Assembly (NCBI RefSeq): GCF_021730395.1
Contig: NC_069369.1
Location: forward strand, 69,281,501-69,345,500
Length of the DNA stretch: 64,000 bases
From: Mercenaria mercenaria
Taxonomy: Eukaryota > Mollusca > Bivalvia > Venerida > Veneridae
Direction: 5' to 3'
The notes below the pieces were generated by a model. That model was not told the origin of the DNA, did not search any database, and saw only the letters and a list, made by a program, of their open reading frames with translations. Positions 1-12,371 of the stretch are shown here, in pieces. The position numbers and the translations under genes were made by a program. Numbering within the stretch: position 1 is the stretch's first letter; each line of letters opens with the position of its first letter.

Positions 1-119
1 CTATCATCAGTTATATATATATTCCTATCTGATTTTATATTGTAAAATTAATTAATTGAACTTCCTTCCTTTGGCAAATATGTAAATAGCTTGAATGTAA
101 ATAATCAAGTGACTGTACT

Positions 120-2060
120 CCATGGTTCGACGCGGATTGTATAAGGCTAAAAACTGAATATTCAAATGCGTTGCGGACATTCAATATATACAAGTGCGAA
201 TATATTAGTACTCAGTTGCGTGATGCAAAATGCGATTCAAACATATTGTACGAAAAAAAGGAAACGTGCACATATATTTAAACAATCGCGCGAACTAACT
301 GAGTTAAAAAATAAGAAACCTCGAGACTTTTTGAGACATTTTAAGGCAAAAAACTGACATTGCGGGTTACACTATTTCGGTAGAACAGTTCAAATCGTAT
401 TTCTCAGAATTGTTCAGCGACATTAGAACAACTGTAGTCGATGACAATGAATCCTTTTGCGAGACCAGCGATTTCAACTTGGATAATGCAACTTTTCGAG
501 AGATAAATGTCCCAATATCGCTTCGCCTAAAAATTATCGTGGAGTCACCCTGCTTAGTAATTTAGGCAAACTTTTCACAAGTATACGTACAGCTAGGCGA
601 GGATAATAATTTCATTTCGAACTCCCAGTCTGGATTTCGAAAGGGTAGGAGTACGGTTGACGCAACTTTTGTACTGCACAGCTTAATAGAACATATTCTT
701 TCACAGAATCTAAGGATGCCTTGTGCATTTATTGACCTACCTACAGAAAGCCTTTGACTTTGTGTACCGTAACACTCTCTGTTTCAAACTTTACAACATC
801 GGTTTAGATGGAAAATACTTAAAATGTTCAAGGATTTATGCTGTAGATTAAATATTGTGTTAAAAATTGCAATACGTGTTCAGACCTTTTTGAAATCTTC
901 ATTGGCCTCAGACAAGGCCTCAACAATACCCCGGCATTATTTGCTCTTTTCTTAGAAGATTTGGAACTATTTCTGCAAGACACGAACTCGCCCGGTTTAT
1001 CATTTATGATGTATGTGTAATAATCTTACTGTTTGCAGACGACATGGTTTTAGTTGGTAACTCAGTGCGGGACTTACAGAATAGTTTAAAAAAGTTATAA
1101 GAATATTGTCAATACTGGTGACTACTGTTGTATTCAGCAAAAGGGGTGCTCTTCGTAACCAGGACCTCGTTGGAAAGGCGCTGAAAGCGAGGAATGCATT
1201 ACAAAGCAATTATAACAAATTTGGGGTCAGTCCGTTCTTATCTATGCAACTATTTGATGTATTTGTTGGGCTTATCTTAAACTATGCGTGTCCAGTTTGT
1301 GGGTTTTCAAAGGCAATGGATCTAGAAAGCGTACATCTAAGCTTCTGTAAAACAGTTTTGGGAGAGTTAGCCCGATATGCATTATTCATTACAAGATACT
1401 TCCATATTATCAAATATTGGTTACAGATAACATCATACTTAAGTACGTGTCAATAAACAAATGCATAAACGACATTACAGTGAATACTACAAAGTGGGCC
1501 AGCAAGGTTAGGTTTTACTAAGCCAGTACGGTTTCCTGGACGATTGGAACTACCAATCTAGCGTAGATCCTAAACTTTTCTTGCTTTAATTCAAACAAAG
1601 TCTCATAGATTGTTATGTACAGCAGTGGCGCGCCAGTTAGGAATCCAATAGCGTTTTGAACTGTCTGTATGGACTTTCATCCATGTAAATATCTTAATTT
1701 CATAAATTCCAAATCTTTACGCCAATCATTGACGAGAATGTGTGTTTCAGCGCACAGCTTACGTATTGAGACCGAGAGGCATGGTAGAAATCGAACTGAA
1801 AGAGCTGATAGACTGTTTCAGCTTTGTTGGTCACGTGATACCGAGGACGCGTACCATTTCGTTCTAAAGTGTAATGTATATGTACAGTTACACAACCAGT
1901 ATATCAAGCCGTATCTTCACAGACGTCCTTATATGCATAAATTCATACAATTACTTAATACTAGAAATCTTGCAAGATTGTATATTTTGTATGAATGTTG
2001 TACAACGAGGTACCGTGTGTACAAGTTGAAAATAAAACTTCTGTTCTGTTAATAAAACTT
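120..2060 (+). pseudogene. Degraded non-LTR retrotransposon (LINE), RT and C-terminal part
   Basis: Plus-strand pieces of one LINE polyprotein can be read in order across three frames. A linker starting PWFDADCIRLKTEYSNAL lies at about 132-230, followed by KNKKPRDFLRHFKAKN at 307-354. RT blocks follow: NYRGVTLLSNLGKLFTS near 530-580, SGFRKGRSTVDATFVLH near 630-680 and the catalytic FADDMVL near 1035. A C-terminal Cys-rich tail (CWSRDTEDAYHFVLKC) lies in the open stretch 1669-2052. There are many frameshifts and stops, so the copy is old and dead. The layout matches the LINE at 29683-33930, including the GDEYHYVMEC-like tail. The 5' part (endonuclease) lies outside the window or is lost. The clade is not assigned. 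Confidence 0.85.
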
Positions 2061-4002
2061 ACAATAAAATACAACTATTAAACCTAAAATGTACTTGTGG
2101 ATTCAAGGTTCGCCTTGTTTCATCGGCATTCTTGTCACTTTTGTGACTGAAACTGCACCGGACCGTGTTGTCAATAAAAAGGTAAGGCAATAGTACATGA
2201 ATTCGCCGTGTATATGAATCCTAATTCCTATACCTATGTGTGCATGCCAAGATATAGAAGTACTAACTGATGTAAACTCTGGTTTTTCTGAACTGCATTA
2301 TTCCAGAAATTTATAAAATATTATAGTATTGTCATATAAATCGCCAGTATTTTGTCTTTTTATCCGTAAGGAGTAGAAACTCGCTATTTCCAATTTTATC
2401 AGTGTTATTGCACCTACTGATGTAAATTATTTTCCAGTTTGGTCAATATATAATTAGCAGTATCTTGATCTGCAAATGTTGTATTCTACTCGAACGAATT
2501 TTGCCAAAGACTGGATCCAACAATGCCTTTGCGCCGAATGTGATCCCGTCTTGCAAGAATTCGCGAGAGCAAAAGATGCGTTAATGGACTCGGTGACCCC
2601 AAAAGTCAAGAAAAATAAACAATAACAATTATCGATAGATAAGCAGCGTGATATTGTGCCGTGTCTTCAGATAAAGATTCTGATAAATTTGAAAATTATT
2701 CCTGAATATTTTGTATCTATTCTAACGTGTCAAAACATTACAAAGCGCAAACTCGGTATTTACTTAGATGTCATGGGAGTACTTCTGTTATTATTATTTC
2801 CCTTGGGATTTTGCAACCTCATACTTATAACCTATTAATACTGATTGTTATCTTTAGCATATTTGAATAGCTGAATATACCTAAATCAGTCGTATATATT
2901 TAACAGGCAAACAAATTTTGATAACATTGCAAAATGCATTAAACTTATGACACTTTTGTCAGTGTTTCGTCAATTTTGTACCGTGTACGTGGATTTTCAA
3001 TCCTACATGTATAATATAAAAATAATTCACCTCATCAATGTGTAAAACAAACTGATTTTTAGCAGAACAGGTCTGTAACACAACATAAAATCTCTGTACA
3101 AAATGTTCCAACAGTTCGAATAAGTTCATATTTGAAGTACCTTGTAATTTTTCTATTATTAACATGTCATCTAACATTTGCATCAAATTCAGCCACTTCC
3201 TACAAATTAACAAATAACCATTGCAGCTTTTCTCTGAAAGACACTAATGGACCAATGGTTTTTGACCTGTGGTTTTTAGCCCCATATTTTGAGGGGAAAA
3301 AATCAAACAACACCAAATCATAGAAAGAAAGGGTTCTTTTTTATGAAAATTGAAAATTGAACATATTATAAACATTTATATTAATCTACTAAACAATTGT
3401 CAATTTACTGATATACACATTGAATTCCGGAAAAATACTGCATATTAATAGGACCGAACTTTCGGACAATTCAACGTCTTTAAAACTCACCTTTTTAAAG
3501 AGCTGTTACATATCTTCGTTTTAATGCATTTGCATTGATGTCCTAGTACTGAATTTCACATAACTAGGTGGAACATAGTTTTCAGCAATTATTTTCTTCT
3601 ATTTCTTTACAAATGGCAGTCATTTTTAAAGGAGGACAACTTTTTGAGAAAATCTTTAAGTATCCTAACGTACGGGACAGTACGGTAGAACATGTAATGG
3701 ACAGGTAGACTGTTGGTAAAGATGTTGTTTGTTTACCAAATATTTCTGTGTTCTGATGATATACTCCTAAACCTTAAATGAGAAGACTGTCGGGTCTCAT
3801 TTGTTCTTGGCCAGACAATAAACGATATTTAATCCCTAGTACGTGGCTGCTTAAACACAACTTTCATCTTTAATTTCTACATACATGCAAAGAGGTTTTT
3901 GATACCTATACAAACTCGATGAAGGAATAGGGATAGAAAGAAACAGTTATACGCATTTGAAATAGTGACGTCATATACACTGGCTATTTTCTGTGTGTTA
4001 AC
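2061..4002. other. Stretch without a clear gene
   Basis: AT-rich sequence with no convincing gene except the weak exon candidate at 2461-2625. The segment near 3525-3640 resembles 58560-58690 (both run ...AACTAGGT-GAA...TTTTCAGCAATT...TTACAAAT...), so an old dispersed repeat is present. The open frames at 2656-2838 and 2959-3323 overlap on both strands and look like chance. Confidence 0.5.
2461..2625 (+). CDS. Possible terminal exon of an unknown gene
   Basis: After an AG at 2459-2460 a frame stays open for 54 codons to TAA at 2623-2625. The peptide looks composed rather than random: YLDLQMLYSTRTNFAKDW, then QQCLCAEC, then an acidic/basic helix-like end finishing KVKKNKQ. The pyrimidine tract before the acceptor is poor and no upstream exon was found. 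It could be a true last exon, a transposon remnant, or chance. Confidence 0.2.
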   Translation, partial: YLDLQMLYSTRTNFAKDWIQQCLCAECDPVLQEFARAKDALMDSVTPKVKKNKQ

Positions 4003-4880
4003 ATGGCGAATGCAGTGAAAAATGAAATGCATGCCTTTATATCAAAGGGCGTTCTGGTCTTAAAGTTCAAGCAAAACAAATGATATACATGGTCACTAAA
4101 ATATGCCATTTAAGACAGTTTACAGGAAATTTAAGAAGAATTTAAATCTGGTTTTCATGACCTTGAATATACCTATCGTAAAGGTCGACCTAAAATATCG
4201 TTGACCTCTAAGAATATTGATGCTGTCAAATATCTTGTCGCGGAAGATGGGAGGTATTCTATGGAAGCAATAGCTTGTAGGTATCGGGATTTTAGGAGGA
4301 TATGTTCACATTATTCATACAAAGTATTTAGGTCTTAGAAAGGTCCGTGCAAGGTAGGTCCCTCCTTTATTGACCCATAATCAGAAGAAGGCTAGATTGC
4401 TTAATCAATTAAAAAATTGCGACGGTAGTAAACTATCTAAACCAAGTAAATGGAGCTGAAACTTGGATGTATAAGTTTGAACCCCAAACACGATCTGACA
4501 AGCAATGGGAGAAAAAAACGCTTGGTAACAATAAAGTGTCAGAAAAGCGTCAAAAAAGTTTTGCATACAATTCTTTTAAATTTTTGTGGTCCAGTTGCGC
4601 ACATCCCCTGTCAAACAGAAAAATCTATTACTAGCAGTATCTACAAAAACACAGTACTTAATTCCATGAAGTAATTCTATGAGAAAAGGCGCCAGAGTAC
4701 TGCTTTTAAATGCATTTTCCTCCTTCATGACAATGCTCTAGCCCATAAAAGTAGTGTCGTCATCCATTTTATGCACAGCGGAAAAAAAAAATATTTCAAC
4801 AACCACAATACTCTCCAGATTTTAGTCTATGCGAAATTTGTCGATTTCCAAGCCTCAAGAATAATAATATCTGTCATATG
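4003..4880 (+). pseudogene. Degraded mariner/Tc1-type transposase
   Basis: In-order fragments of a mariner transposase appear in shifting frames. They are a start MANAVKNEMHAFISKGV at 4003, the helix-turn-helix linker YRKGRPKISLTSKNIDAVKY near 4165-4230, and IHTKYLGLRKVRAR with VPPLLTHNQKKARLLNQLKN near 4310-4410. The first catalytic block is GAETWMYKFEP near 4450, where the family has GDETW, so the first Asp is replaced by Ala. The second block is LLHDNALAHKSSVV near 4720-4760, then YSPDFSLCEICRFPSLK near 4810-4865. Several frameshifts and stops make it inactive. No terminal inverted repeats were identified. Confidence 0.8.
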
Positions 4881-4884
4881 TATA

Positions 4885-4999
4885 CGAATCGGATAGAAAT
4901 ATCCGTCCCGAGGGCACCTGCGCATTGGGCGGTAAAGAGGCTTGCCGAATTACCGCCCATGCGCAGGTGGCCGAGGGACGGATATTTCCATCCGATTCG
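4885..4999. repeat. Long hairpin (fold-back repeat)
   Basis: Two arms of about 50 bp, 4885-4935 and 4950-4999, are near-perfect inverted copies (CGAATCGGAT...TTACCGCCCA and complement) around a 14 bp loop. It lies between the main mariner relic and its C-terminal piece, so it probably came in by insertion. It could be a MITE-like fold-back element. Confidence 0.75.
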
Positions 5000-5469
5000 T
5001 AAACACATGACTGATATTTTTTCTTGCATATCGTCTACATGTTAGCATTTTATTCTGGCAGATTATTTTTCTTGCATACCGTATTTTACAAATAACAGGT
5101 AGAAATATTTTCTTTGTAGCACTCTTTCTTATAGTAGAGCGCTGGAAATTAACGTCCGTAAGCAGAAGTGACGTCATGATGTTTTGCGTTACGCACAATA
5201 ACAAAGTTCCAATTAAGTTTTATCGTTTGTAGCGTAACGTTATGTTCTTATGGTAAACTAACGTATTTTGAATCGAGAAATATACTATAAGGAACGAAGA
5301 GAAACTATCAAGGTACCTGCTTTTTCGTATTTGTACATAAACAATATATTGTCAGTGCATGAACCACTAGTTGTCATTAACAGCACGAGAGTCATCTGGC
5401 ATGGGGTGGCAGATGGGTTTTGCCGGCATGGGTAAAATCACCGGAAACGCCAGTCCGGTGTGCAAGAAA

Positions 5470-5650
5470 ATGTTGTCTGGCCGTCTACATGACAGGTAAA
5501 GTGCCATAGGAAGCGCAATCAATCAGTGCTTGAAACAGATGCCAATGGCAGACTACTCTGATGCTTTTAGACAATGGATATCGCGTCTACAAAATACATT
5601 TCTGTTAAGCGGAATACATTGTGGAGTAGGTAATTTGGTATATTTTCTCG
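5470..5650 (+). pseudogene. Mariner transposase C-terminal fragment
   Basis: The frame reads SAIGSAINQCLKQMP, then MADYSDAFRQWISRLQN, then a segment ending SGIHCGVG. This follows the mariner C-terminal pattern (L..IP..D...AF..W..R...C....G), with the family's Cys displaced. It is probably the tail of the relic at 4003-4880, split off by about 600 bp of later insertions including the hairpin at 4885-4999. That link is inference from order and strand. Confidence 0.5.
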
Positions 5651-6294
5651 TTTACATTTTTATGGGCCCAGTAACAGAACCTTTTGAAGCACCCTCATAT
5701 TTTGGAAGAGTATGCAGTCTTCAAGAGTAGCTGACGCAGTAAAATGTAAACGTAATCGCTTAAAAGTTTAATAAGTCTTTTAACTTTATGTTAAAAGCAG
5801 ATAAAGCATGCGTTCAAAACTGCGCACCAACTAATACAGATAGAGTCATAAGGGGGAAGAGGAGGATAATACAGTCACTGGGTTCAGTAATAGGGAATCG
5901 ATCCTACGGATTTTCGACGCGAAGCGACGAAAATCGGGATCGACCCCTCTACGGTAACATGCGATATACCGAATGAGATATATACTATCGAATGTGTCCT
6001 TCCGGCATGTGCACAGAGCGTCTGACTTTGGATTTTTGGAAGAATACGCTTTATCCTTGTGCCTAATAAGCGTCCACATAATTTGTCCGAACCGCAACGT
6101 CTTGTACATCAGTACACATATGGGTACGTGTTGTTTTTATTCCAAAATCTACCTTTAAAATAATACGGACTCGATGCTGTCATTAGACAGTTCTTTTCAA
6201 ATCTTATGGGGTAATTTGAAAACACATCGATTCCCGATTGAGGCAGTGCCTTATTTCAAATTACTTTCTACTATATTAATCAATAGTCAAACGT
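5651..6294. other. No gene seen
   Basis: Short overlapping open frames occur on both strands at 5788-6158 without family resemblance. The segment before 6295 is not shared with the second duplication copy, so it is the left flank of the tandem duplication. Confidence 0.4.
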
Positions 6295-7374
6295 TTGACA
6301 AGTATATAAGAAAACTTTTGTCGAAAGAAATAAGTACAATTTATGTCCACAGCAATACATGTGTCAGTAACATTACAAGCAAAGGCAGACTTATCAGACT
6401 CATTGTTATTGCAATGCCATAATAAATATAAAAACTACATTTGTCTCAATTGTAAGAAAAACAAACCCATTTTATCGTGACAGCTCTTTCATCTCAAACG
6501 ATACAAATCCCTATTGAAACATATGTAAAAGCATATCAAATGCATTTACAAATTCAAACACAAGACAAACAATAGTATCTTTGGACTTGTATACGTCATC
6601 TCCTTCATTATCTTGCCATCTAGCATTTACAACAAAATCAGTCACGTCATACATATTACGACAAATGTGAAGGTATCAGTTATTTGCCGATATGCACTTG
6701 TAATGGTTTCGCTGTCTTATATTCCAGTGTTTATCATGAACGTAGTGCTAGGTTTATTCGCTACATAAACACGAAATGAACGTTTTTTCTGTCTTCTATA
6801 TAACAGCAGTATGGTAATCAACGCCGGTAATCAAAGGCAGTGAGCGATCTGAAGTCAAATGATTCAGAAATGTCAATGAACTTTCTTCCCAAATGTGTCT
6901 TTAACGAGCATTAATAAACATGAAAAAAATAGAAGAATCGCGAGCAATTATTCATATATGCATATCTTACTTACTAGTATTTCTTAGGCAAATTGTCTTA
7001 TATTAATGATAGATGGAATATGGAAACATAGTTGTATCTAATTTATTTGAAGAAGTGTCAGGTGTGTTTTGTATTGTAGCTAATCAAGAATCTCGCGATA
7101 AAAGAAAATAACCACGCCCTTGGTAATTGAAATGCAAATAAACCAGACACCGCAAGCCTTAAACAGCCAATTATTTGATAAATTAATGACGACAGGCTTC
7201 TTCCAGCACGTCGCAAATGTCTAATAATTTTGAGCCTTTTTTTGGAACCTCCAAAGATACTAACCAACCAACCAGCCAATCAAGTAACAAGTTGTATCAA
7301 CTATACGTACTGCAGGTGGATAGATTACTAGTATCACCAACCCCTTTATCTAACAATAAACTTTTACCTTGCTA

Positions 7375-7530
7375 AAATTCTAAACATTCAATTTTGGCAG
7401 TACCATTTATTATTCAAAGTGGAGTTCACTGAAAATTTACTAACTGAATACTGATCTTGGTCTGCACTGGTCGCAAAGGCAGAATCACTTGCCGCCAGCA
7501 GGCTAAAGGTTAAAGTATACAAAATAGCTT
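7375..7530. repeat. Dispersed repeat family C
   Basis: This segment (GGCAGTACCATTTATTATTC, then GTTCACTGAAAATTTAC, a box with CTGGTCGCAAAGGCAGA, ending CCAGCAGGCTAAAGG) recurs at 16620-16770 through the tandem duplication. It also recurs in reverse orientation at 61785-61930. It is a dispersed noncoding repeat of unknown class. Confidence 0.6.
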
Positions 7531-8715
7531 TCAGACCTAGAAATCTTAGAAATCAGCCTAAGTTTATTTATGTATATGAATTTGTAACTGGCTGTTTATC
7601 ATTGGTCATCTTAATGGGACAGATTTGTCTGCGACGTTTTGATATTGTGTTTTTGGTTTCTGTCCAACTGTTGACAATGCATTTAGTCACACAGAAACTT
7701 CTTAAAAGTCGCTACGGCAAACGAAAATAAGGAAACAGAATTAGGCTACAGGAAATTGCGTCTGGACATACCAGAAAAAAACATTTACAAAAATGTCAGT
7801 TCTTATTACACAATAACATGTTAGGTTTATGGTCTTTTTGAACACTTTTGTAAAATCTGCATATAAAGGCGGTTGTTTTTCCTTCCCGTTTAAGTAGTGT
7901 GTTAATTTACCTGTATTAAGAGGCCATATATCAATAAAGACCACTTTTTCATTTCCCAAAGATGATCTTTGCAGGCATGTTTGGCTTACACTCTTGGAAT
8001 TTTTAAAGTATTAGTCGTGATTCCTTACTTTTAAAACAGAAAAGTAAATTTGAATTTGTTTGGCATTTGACATTTTAAGCACAACCAGTGTCAAGTACCG
8101 TTACTCGTGCCAAGTATAATCAGAGTTGTTTTTCACTCCAATTCTTTAAATTGTTTTTTTTTTTTGTTTTAGTTGTTGTTGTATGCAAACTTTAAATGTA
8201 AATATAATAAAAGAATGAAAATAAAGTGTTTGGAAAATACTTTATGCAGTTCAATAAGCCCCAGAAGCCCGAAATCTTTAAATACATTAAGAGCTCTTCG
8301 ATGCACCTGGATGATGGTATAGCTTTTAACAAACAGTTCAAATTTTCAAGAACATATTTCTGCTATTAGATTGTCACTGCATTTCATAGAAGTAAATTTT
8401 CACCCGAAATAGGCTAAAGGTATTTATAACACAGTAACTGTATTTCCAAGACAACTATGGTCATAATTTAGGACAACAAAGAGGAAAATGAGTAACTTTT
8501 ATTCAAAATAAAACAATTATGTCAACATTTCTAAGACACTTGATTATATTAAAACAGATATATAGTATATTAATAAAATTAAGTCTTATGTTATCTTAAT
8601 TATGCAATATAACATATTAATACATTGATGTTTAAAAAGGACATGGTGCGACAACAATTTATATTGATTTTCAATGACTTTCCAGTTAATTATACTCGTC
8701 AGTCGTGAAATAAAA

Positions 8716-8886
8716 TCAAATTTGAATGCAGTTATTGCTCTTGTATTTATTTACATCAACGTAAGTCCCGATGGTACCATCCTTAAAACGAAAGTTTCGT
8801 TGGGCAGTTTGCTGACCAATCTTATTTATCAGATCGAGTACAGGCACTGGTGAACATTTATTAATTGTTTGCCGCTTGTTTAACTG
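8716..8886 (-). CDS. Possible last exon of the cysteine-rich gene (copy 1)
   Basis: On the minus strand the frame from CAG at 8886 reads QLNKRQTINKCSPV and ends TYVDVNKYKSNNCIQI before TGA at 8718-8716. Exon 10 of the cysteine-rich gene ends YYVDVSALASNDTCIG. The shared YVDV....SN..CI, and the near-equal distance from the preceding Cys (about 30 versus 32 residues), indicate a homologous second-half exon. Its fifth cysteine is missing. It has no splice donor after the last Cys but a stop codon, as expected of a terminal exon. The matching upstream first-half exon was not found, and the acceptor phase is unclear. It could equally be a dead exon. Confidence 0.4.
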   Translation of the reverse strand, partial: QLNKRQTINKCSPVPVLDLINKIGQQTAQRNFRFKDGTIGTYVDVNKYKSNNCIQI

Positions 8887-9399
8887 GGCTTTATTCTGTT
8901 TTAACAACAGTATTTTAATTACAGTCATTTGATATAACCTGTATTTCTTGTGGAGTTCTCCGGTCTAAATTCAATCTATATTAATTTGGCACTTGAACAT
9001 ATTTATCCAGGTACAAGCAATAAAGCAAGAGTCACGCTACCCGTGGTTTTATTAGGTCCGTATCATATCTACTCATACAATTCTATAGCTACTTTTTTAC
9101 GACAGAAACGGAAACTTAAATGTTCACCTGAGCAAACGTATAGCACCACATTTAGGTTTTTACATCTAGAACAAGTTCTCTGACTCCACTTTACAGCCAG
9201 ACACTTACTCACATCTGCAAAGTTAATTTCATCATATCTTCTCACATCTACAAGTTAAGAAATAAAAATCTGGCGACTTCCCTGAATGTTAAAACAAGAA
9301 TGATTGTTTCACACCCCACAGAATAATACTATAAAGTACAAAAAGTGGTAGGACTAAAGCAGAACAACTACATATGTCTACTAAATGATGATTACTATT

Positions 9400-9925
9400 T
9401 AATTTGAAATGGATGGTAAACTGCAGGAGGAATTGACTACACACAATTACAATGCTTGTAATACTCATTTTGATAAAAAAAGGTCATTACTCCAGAATAA
9501 AATATCAGGCATTATAGTGCCCGACAATATGCGCAAGACGTTTACGTCAATGTTGTATACCATGTTTCATTCCAACTGGAAACTGTAGGAGTTGATTTAA
9601 CAATGTTATGATGTAGTTTTAATTCTTCAATATCATAAAGGGCTATAACTTCAGAAACAAAACAAAATGACATAAAAGTCTCCAAAATCATGTGCGCATA
9701 TCCACTTCATGATGATGGTGTATGCCAAGTTTCATTTTAGTTCGACAGACACTGCAGAAGGAGTCGAGTACAACATGTTTTGATGTAGCTGAAATATTTC
9801 AGTGTTTAAGAACAGAAAAAGACAAAACTAAAAGAAACGTACATGAATGTCCAAACAATATGAAGATTTCCATTTCATGGTTCAAATACTATATGCTTGT
9901 CGGGTCTTCGGCAACGGGAACATAA
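9400..9925. repeat. Degenerate satellite-like repeat
   Basis: Units of the kind CCAAGTTTCATT...GACA(C)ACTGCAGAAGGAGT and CATTCCAACTGGAAACTG recur with divergence. They resemble the internal arrays of the satellite-bearing elements described below. The open frame 9722-9925 is part of this repeat and not a gene. A diverged copy of the same stretch lies at 21780-22050. Confidence 0.5.
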
Positions 9926-10844
9926 AAATGCAAGTAATATAATTATTATAAAATGCATAAAATGAGGAAATTCAAGCATGTTAAAACACAATTTGTATAT
10001 CAATTATTATCAAACAACAAGGTTAGCTGGAATGAAACTATAAATTTAATATATTTCATAAAATTGAATTTATCAGTTTCTCTTTTTAGTAAAAGTTCTT
10101 TTGTCTGGAACAAAAGTAACACATAATCGCTAGTACAAAGCTTAAAAGTATGTCAAATACATTCACACACTAGATCATCTGTGGGAATAGACGTTGCTTC
10201 CTTCATTATCACGTCATCTGACATTTACATAATGATCAGTCACGACACACAAATTACCAAAAATGACAAAATATTCCTTTTTTTTAATGAACACTGGTCA
10301 TTAGCGATGATTGCTCTAGGTAGCCCTGTCAATGGTGTCCTATTTTTTTTCTATTGTGTCAGTCACGAACATCAACCTTGGCTATTTCAGATTAGGTAAC
10401 TTTTGTTTTGAGTAATTGTCCTCCGTTTTAAACAGGTTCTGAAAGACAAAATAAATGTTGTTAGATAAATGGAATAACGAGACCAAGAAGTGTCCATGAC
10501 CGAAATGTCAAAACTTTCCGTCGATAAAAAACCGGAAGTAACATAAAGACACGTACATACATAAAACGTGTTTTATGTAATATGACCAAGTTACATGATA
10601 CAGTCAAGAATTAAGCACATAAACGACAGTATTAAAAAGGAGAAAGGTTTTCCTGAAGAAATGGGATAGAACTTTCAGAAATACCAAGTTTCGATCGAAC
10701 TATAAACTAGTCTGACAAACTAAATGTAAAAAGGTGTAGATGATTTATTAAATGGGAAATCATAGTAAGGTCATATGAAATCTTTCAAGCTATAGCATGG
10801 TGGTAGAAGACCCTATTTGCAACCTATTTGCAAATGTACAACCG

Positions 10845-10935
10845 GGCAAGCCGATATTCCGAAAGCGTACAGTTTGCGGGGCTCGAATCCACAACGTTCA
10901 GGGTTAAGTGCTTCGGCCACGGAAGTCTCTTATTT
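10845..10935 (-). repeat. tRNA-like SINE remnant
   Basis: The minus strand reads GTGGCCGAAGCACTTAACCC and then GTGGATTCGAGCCCCGCAA. This looks like the D-arm and the B-box/T-arm of a Ser/Leu-type tRNA separated by a short spacer. No full cloverleaf could be drawn by eye, so it is called a SINE or tRNA relic. The duplicate lies at 23140-23230. Confidence 0.45.
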
Positions 10936-11332
10936 TCTATATAAATGCAGTATACTACGTGTATTGCTATATCAAGTTTTTGACTAAAACACTAAATTTG
11001 CTTTCTCCCTCTCTTTTTGAAGATAAATCTCTACAAATCAGCTAATTTACCTTTGGGAGTAAAACATATATTTCATTTTATTGTGATAAGGCCGTGAGTA
11101 CATTTTAACTGAATTATCGCTACTGGCAGAATAAATGAAATGTATACCAATAAAAGCCTCATTTACTATACACAAGAACCGTATCAATATGAATCAAATA
11201 TAGAAGGCATAGAACACATTCAAACAAAATAAAAGAAGTTTGGATTTGAAACAGTCAGCGTATGAGCAGTAATTAAATAAGCAACACCCCTCATGCCTCT
11301 GCACAACATCTGAATGAAAGCCCATCATAAAT

Positions 11333-11550
11333 GAGCCGCACCATGAGAACACCAACATAGTGCATTTGTGACCAGCATGGATCCAGACCAGCCTGCGCAT
11401 CCGCCCAGTCGGGTCAGGATCCATGCTGTTCGCTTTAAAAGCCTATTGCAATTAGAGAGACAGTTAGCGAACAGTATGTATCCTCCGCAGGCTGGTCTGG
11501 ATCCATGCTGGTCGCAAATGCACTATGTTGGTTTTCTCATGGTGCAGCTC
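11333..11550. repeat. Palindromic repeat (GAGCC...GGCTC), copy a
   Basis: The two ~100 bp arms are inverted copies: GAGCCGCACCATGAGAA...GGATCCAGACCAGCCTGCG, and the reverse ending TTTTCTCATGGTGCAGCTC. AAAT flanks both ends, as in copies at 52382 and 57891. The element has no gene; the open frames here are products of the palindrome. Confidence 0.85.
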
Positions 11551-11584
11551 AAATAATATTGGATTTACAGTTTGACTTTGTCAC

Positions 11585-11700
11585 AACAATAGTTGTCGTA
11601 GGAGACAGCAGCTCCACTATTTCGATGCTGGATGGTTACATACTGTATATCATAGAAAACTAGAACAATCACTGGGGAAATTAATTCCCCCATGGAGGAA
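11585..11700 (+). repeat. 5' end remnant of a satellite-bearing element
   Basis: ACAATAGTTGTCGTAGGAGA, then CAGCAGCTCCACTATTTCG, resembles the start of the complete element at 37384 (GCTGTCACAGGAGACAGC hairpin followed by GCTCGACTATTTCGGTGC). No satellite array or right end follows, so only the left end remains. The duplicate is at 23888-24010. Confidence 0.5.
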
Positions 11701-11974
11701 ACAAAACACTTTGTAACTCTTCTAAGATTTGTCAGGAAAAAGTCTACACTCCGCGGACCTACACGATACGGTGATTGTAAGCAATTTCGAAATCTAATTT
11801 AATAGGGTTTGGTCCAACAAACATAATAATTATGCATAAATGTAAATATTTTAAAAATATAACTTGCAGTTCCAAAGTGTGATTTTAGAAATACACCTTA
11901 AAAGGCTAACTTGCGTCGTCACTTATTTACCAATACATTTGTTTTGTTTTGGATTTAAATCCGTTTTTTCAACA

Positions 11975-12216
11975 GCAATTCGGTTATGTAACGGTGGGCA
12001 GTTAACATAACCAGTGTTCCTGGATTCTGTACAAGTACATACTTTTTCTCCACAAGTAACTGCCAACTTCCCTCACACGAATCAGAGAAGGAGGACGAAT
12101 GATTTCGAACACAATGTTTTTAATCAAATCGAGAACATACGCCTCGCCCGTGGATCGAAATCACGATCCCGCGATCCGTAGATCTGTGTTTTTCCTACTG
12201 AGCTAAGCGGACGGGC
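11975..12216 (-). mobile_element. tRNA-derived SINE, family A
   Basis: On the minus strand the head GCCCGTCCGCTTAGCTCAGT holds an A box, and GTGATTTCGATCCACGGGCG a B box. A central domain (GTTGGCAGTTACTTGTGGAG on the minus strand) follows, and the element ends near TTTTTTC at 11970. The head abuts the donor of the exon-10 relic with only 7 intronic bases between. The copy in the second unit is at 26112-26358; a headless fragment is at 58740-58940. The central-domain type resembles molluscan SINEs, but the family name is not asserted. Confidence 0.75.
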
Positions 12217-12223
12217 TACTTAC

Positions 12224-12371
12224 CAATACACGTATCGTTGGTAGCTAGAGCAGCCACGTCCACATAGTAGCCTGCTAAAATCAGGTCTGATTCCCTAATC
12301 ATTGCATCTTTGATATGACTAGTTCCTCCAGATACTGCGGACCACACTGGTATATATACTCACTGAGGGTT
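12224..12371 (-). pseudogene. Damaged duplicate of exon 10, cysteine-rich gene
   Basis: It has the same acceptor (TATTTCAG|AACCCTCAG) and donor (ATTG|GTAAGTA) as exon 10 at 26366-26532. It lacks 19 bp in the middle (between CTGGAGG and CTAGTC), which removes the codons for the fifth cysteine and shifts the frame to an early TGA. Length is 148 versus 167 nt. It is therefore a relic created by the tandem duplication; if spliced in, it would truncate the protein. Confidence 0.85.

Noticed and set aside
7058-7279. Possible small membrane protein on the minus strand
   Set aside because: The frame is not kept in the duplicate unit, where the Penelope-like insertion and indels interrupt it, and no domain or start context supports it.
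10845-10935. A tRNA gene
   Set aside because: B-box and T-arm words are present, but no complete cloverleaf could be formed; the sequence behaves as a repeat remnant.
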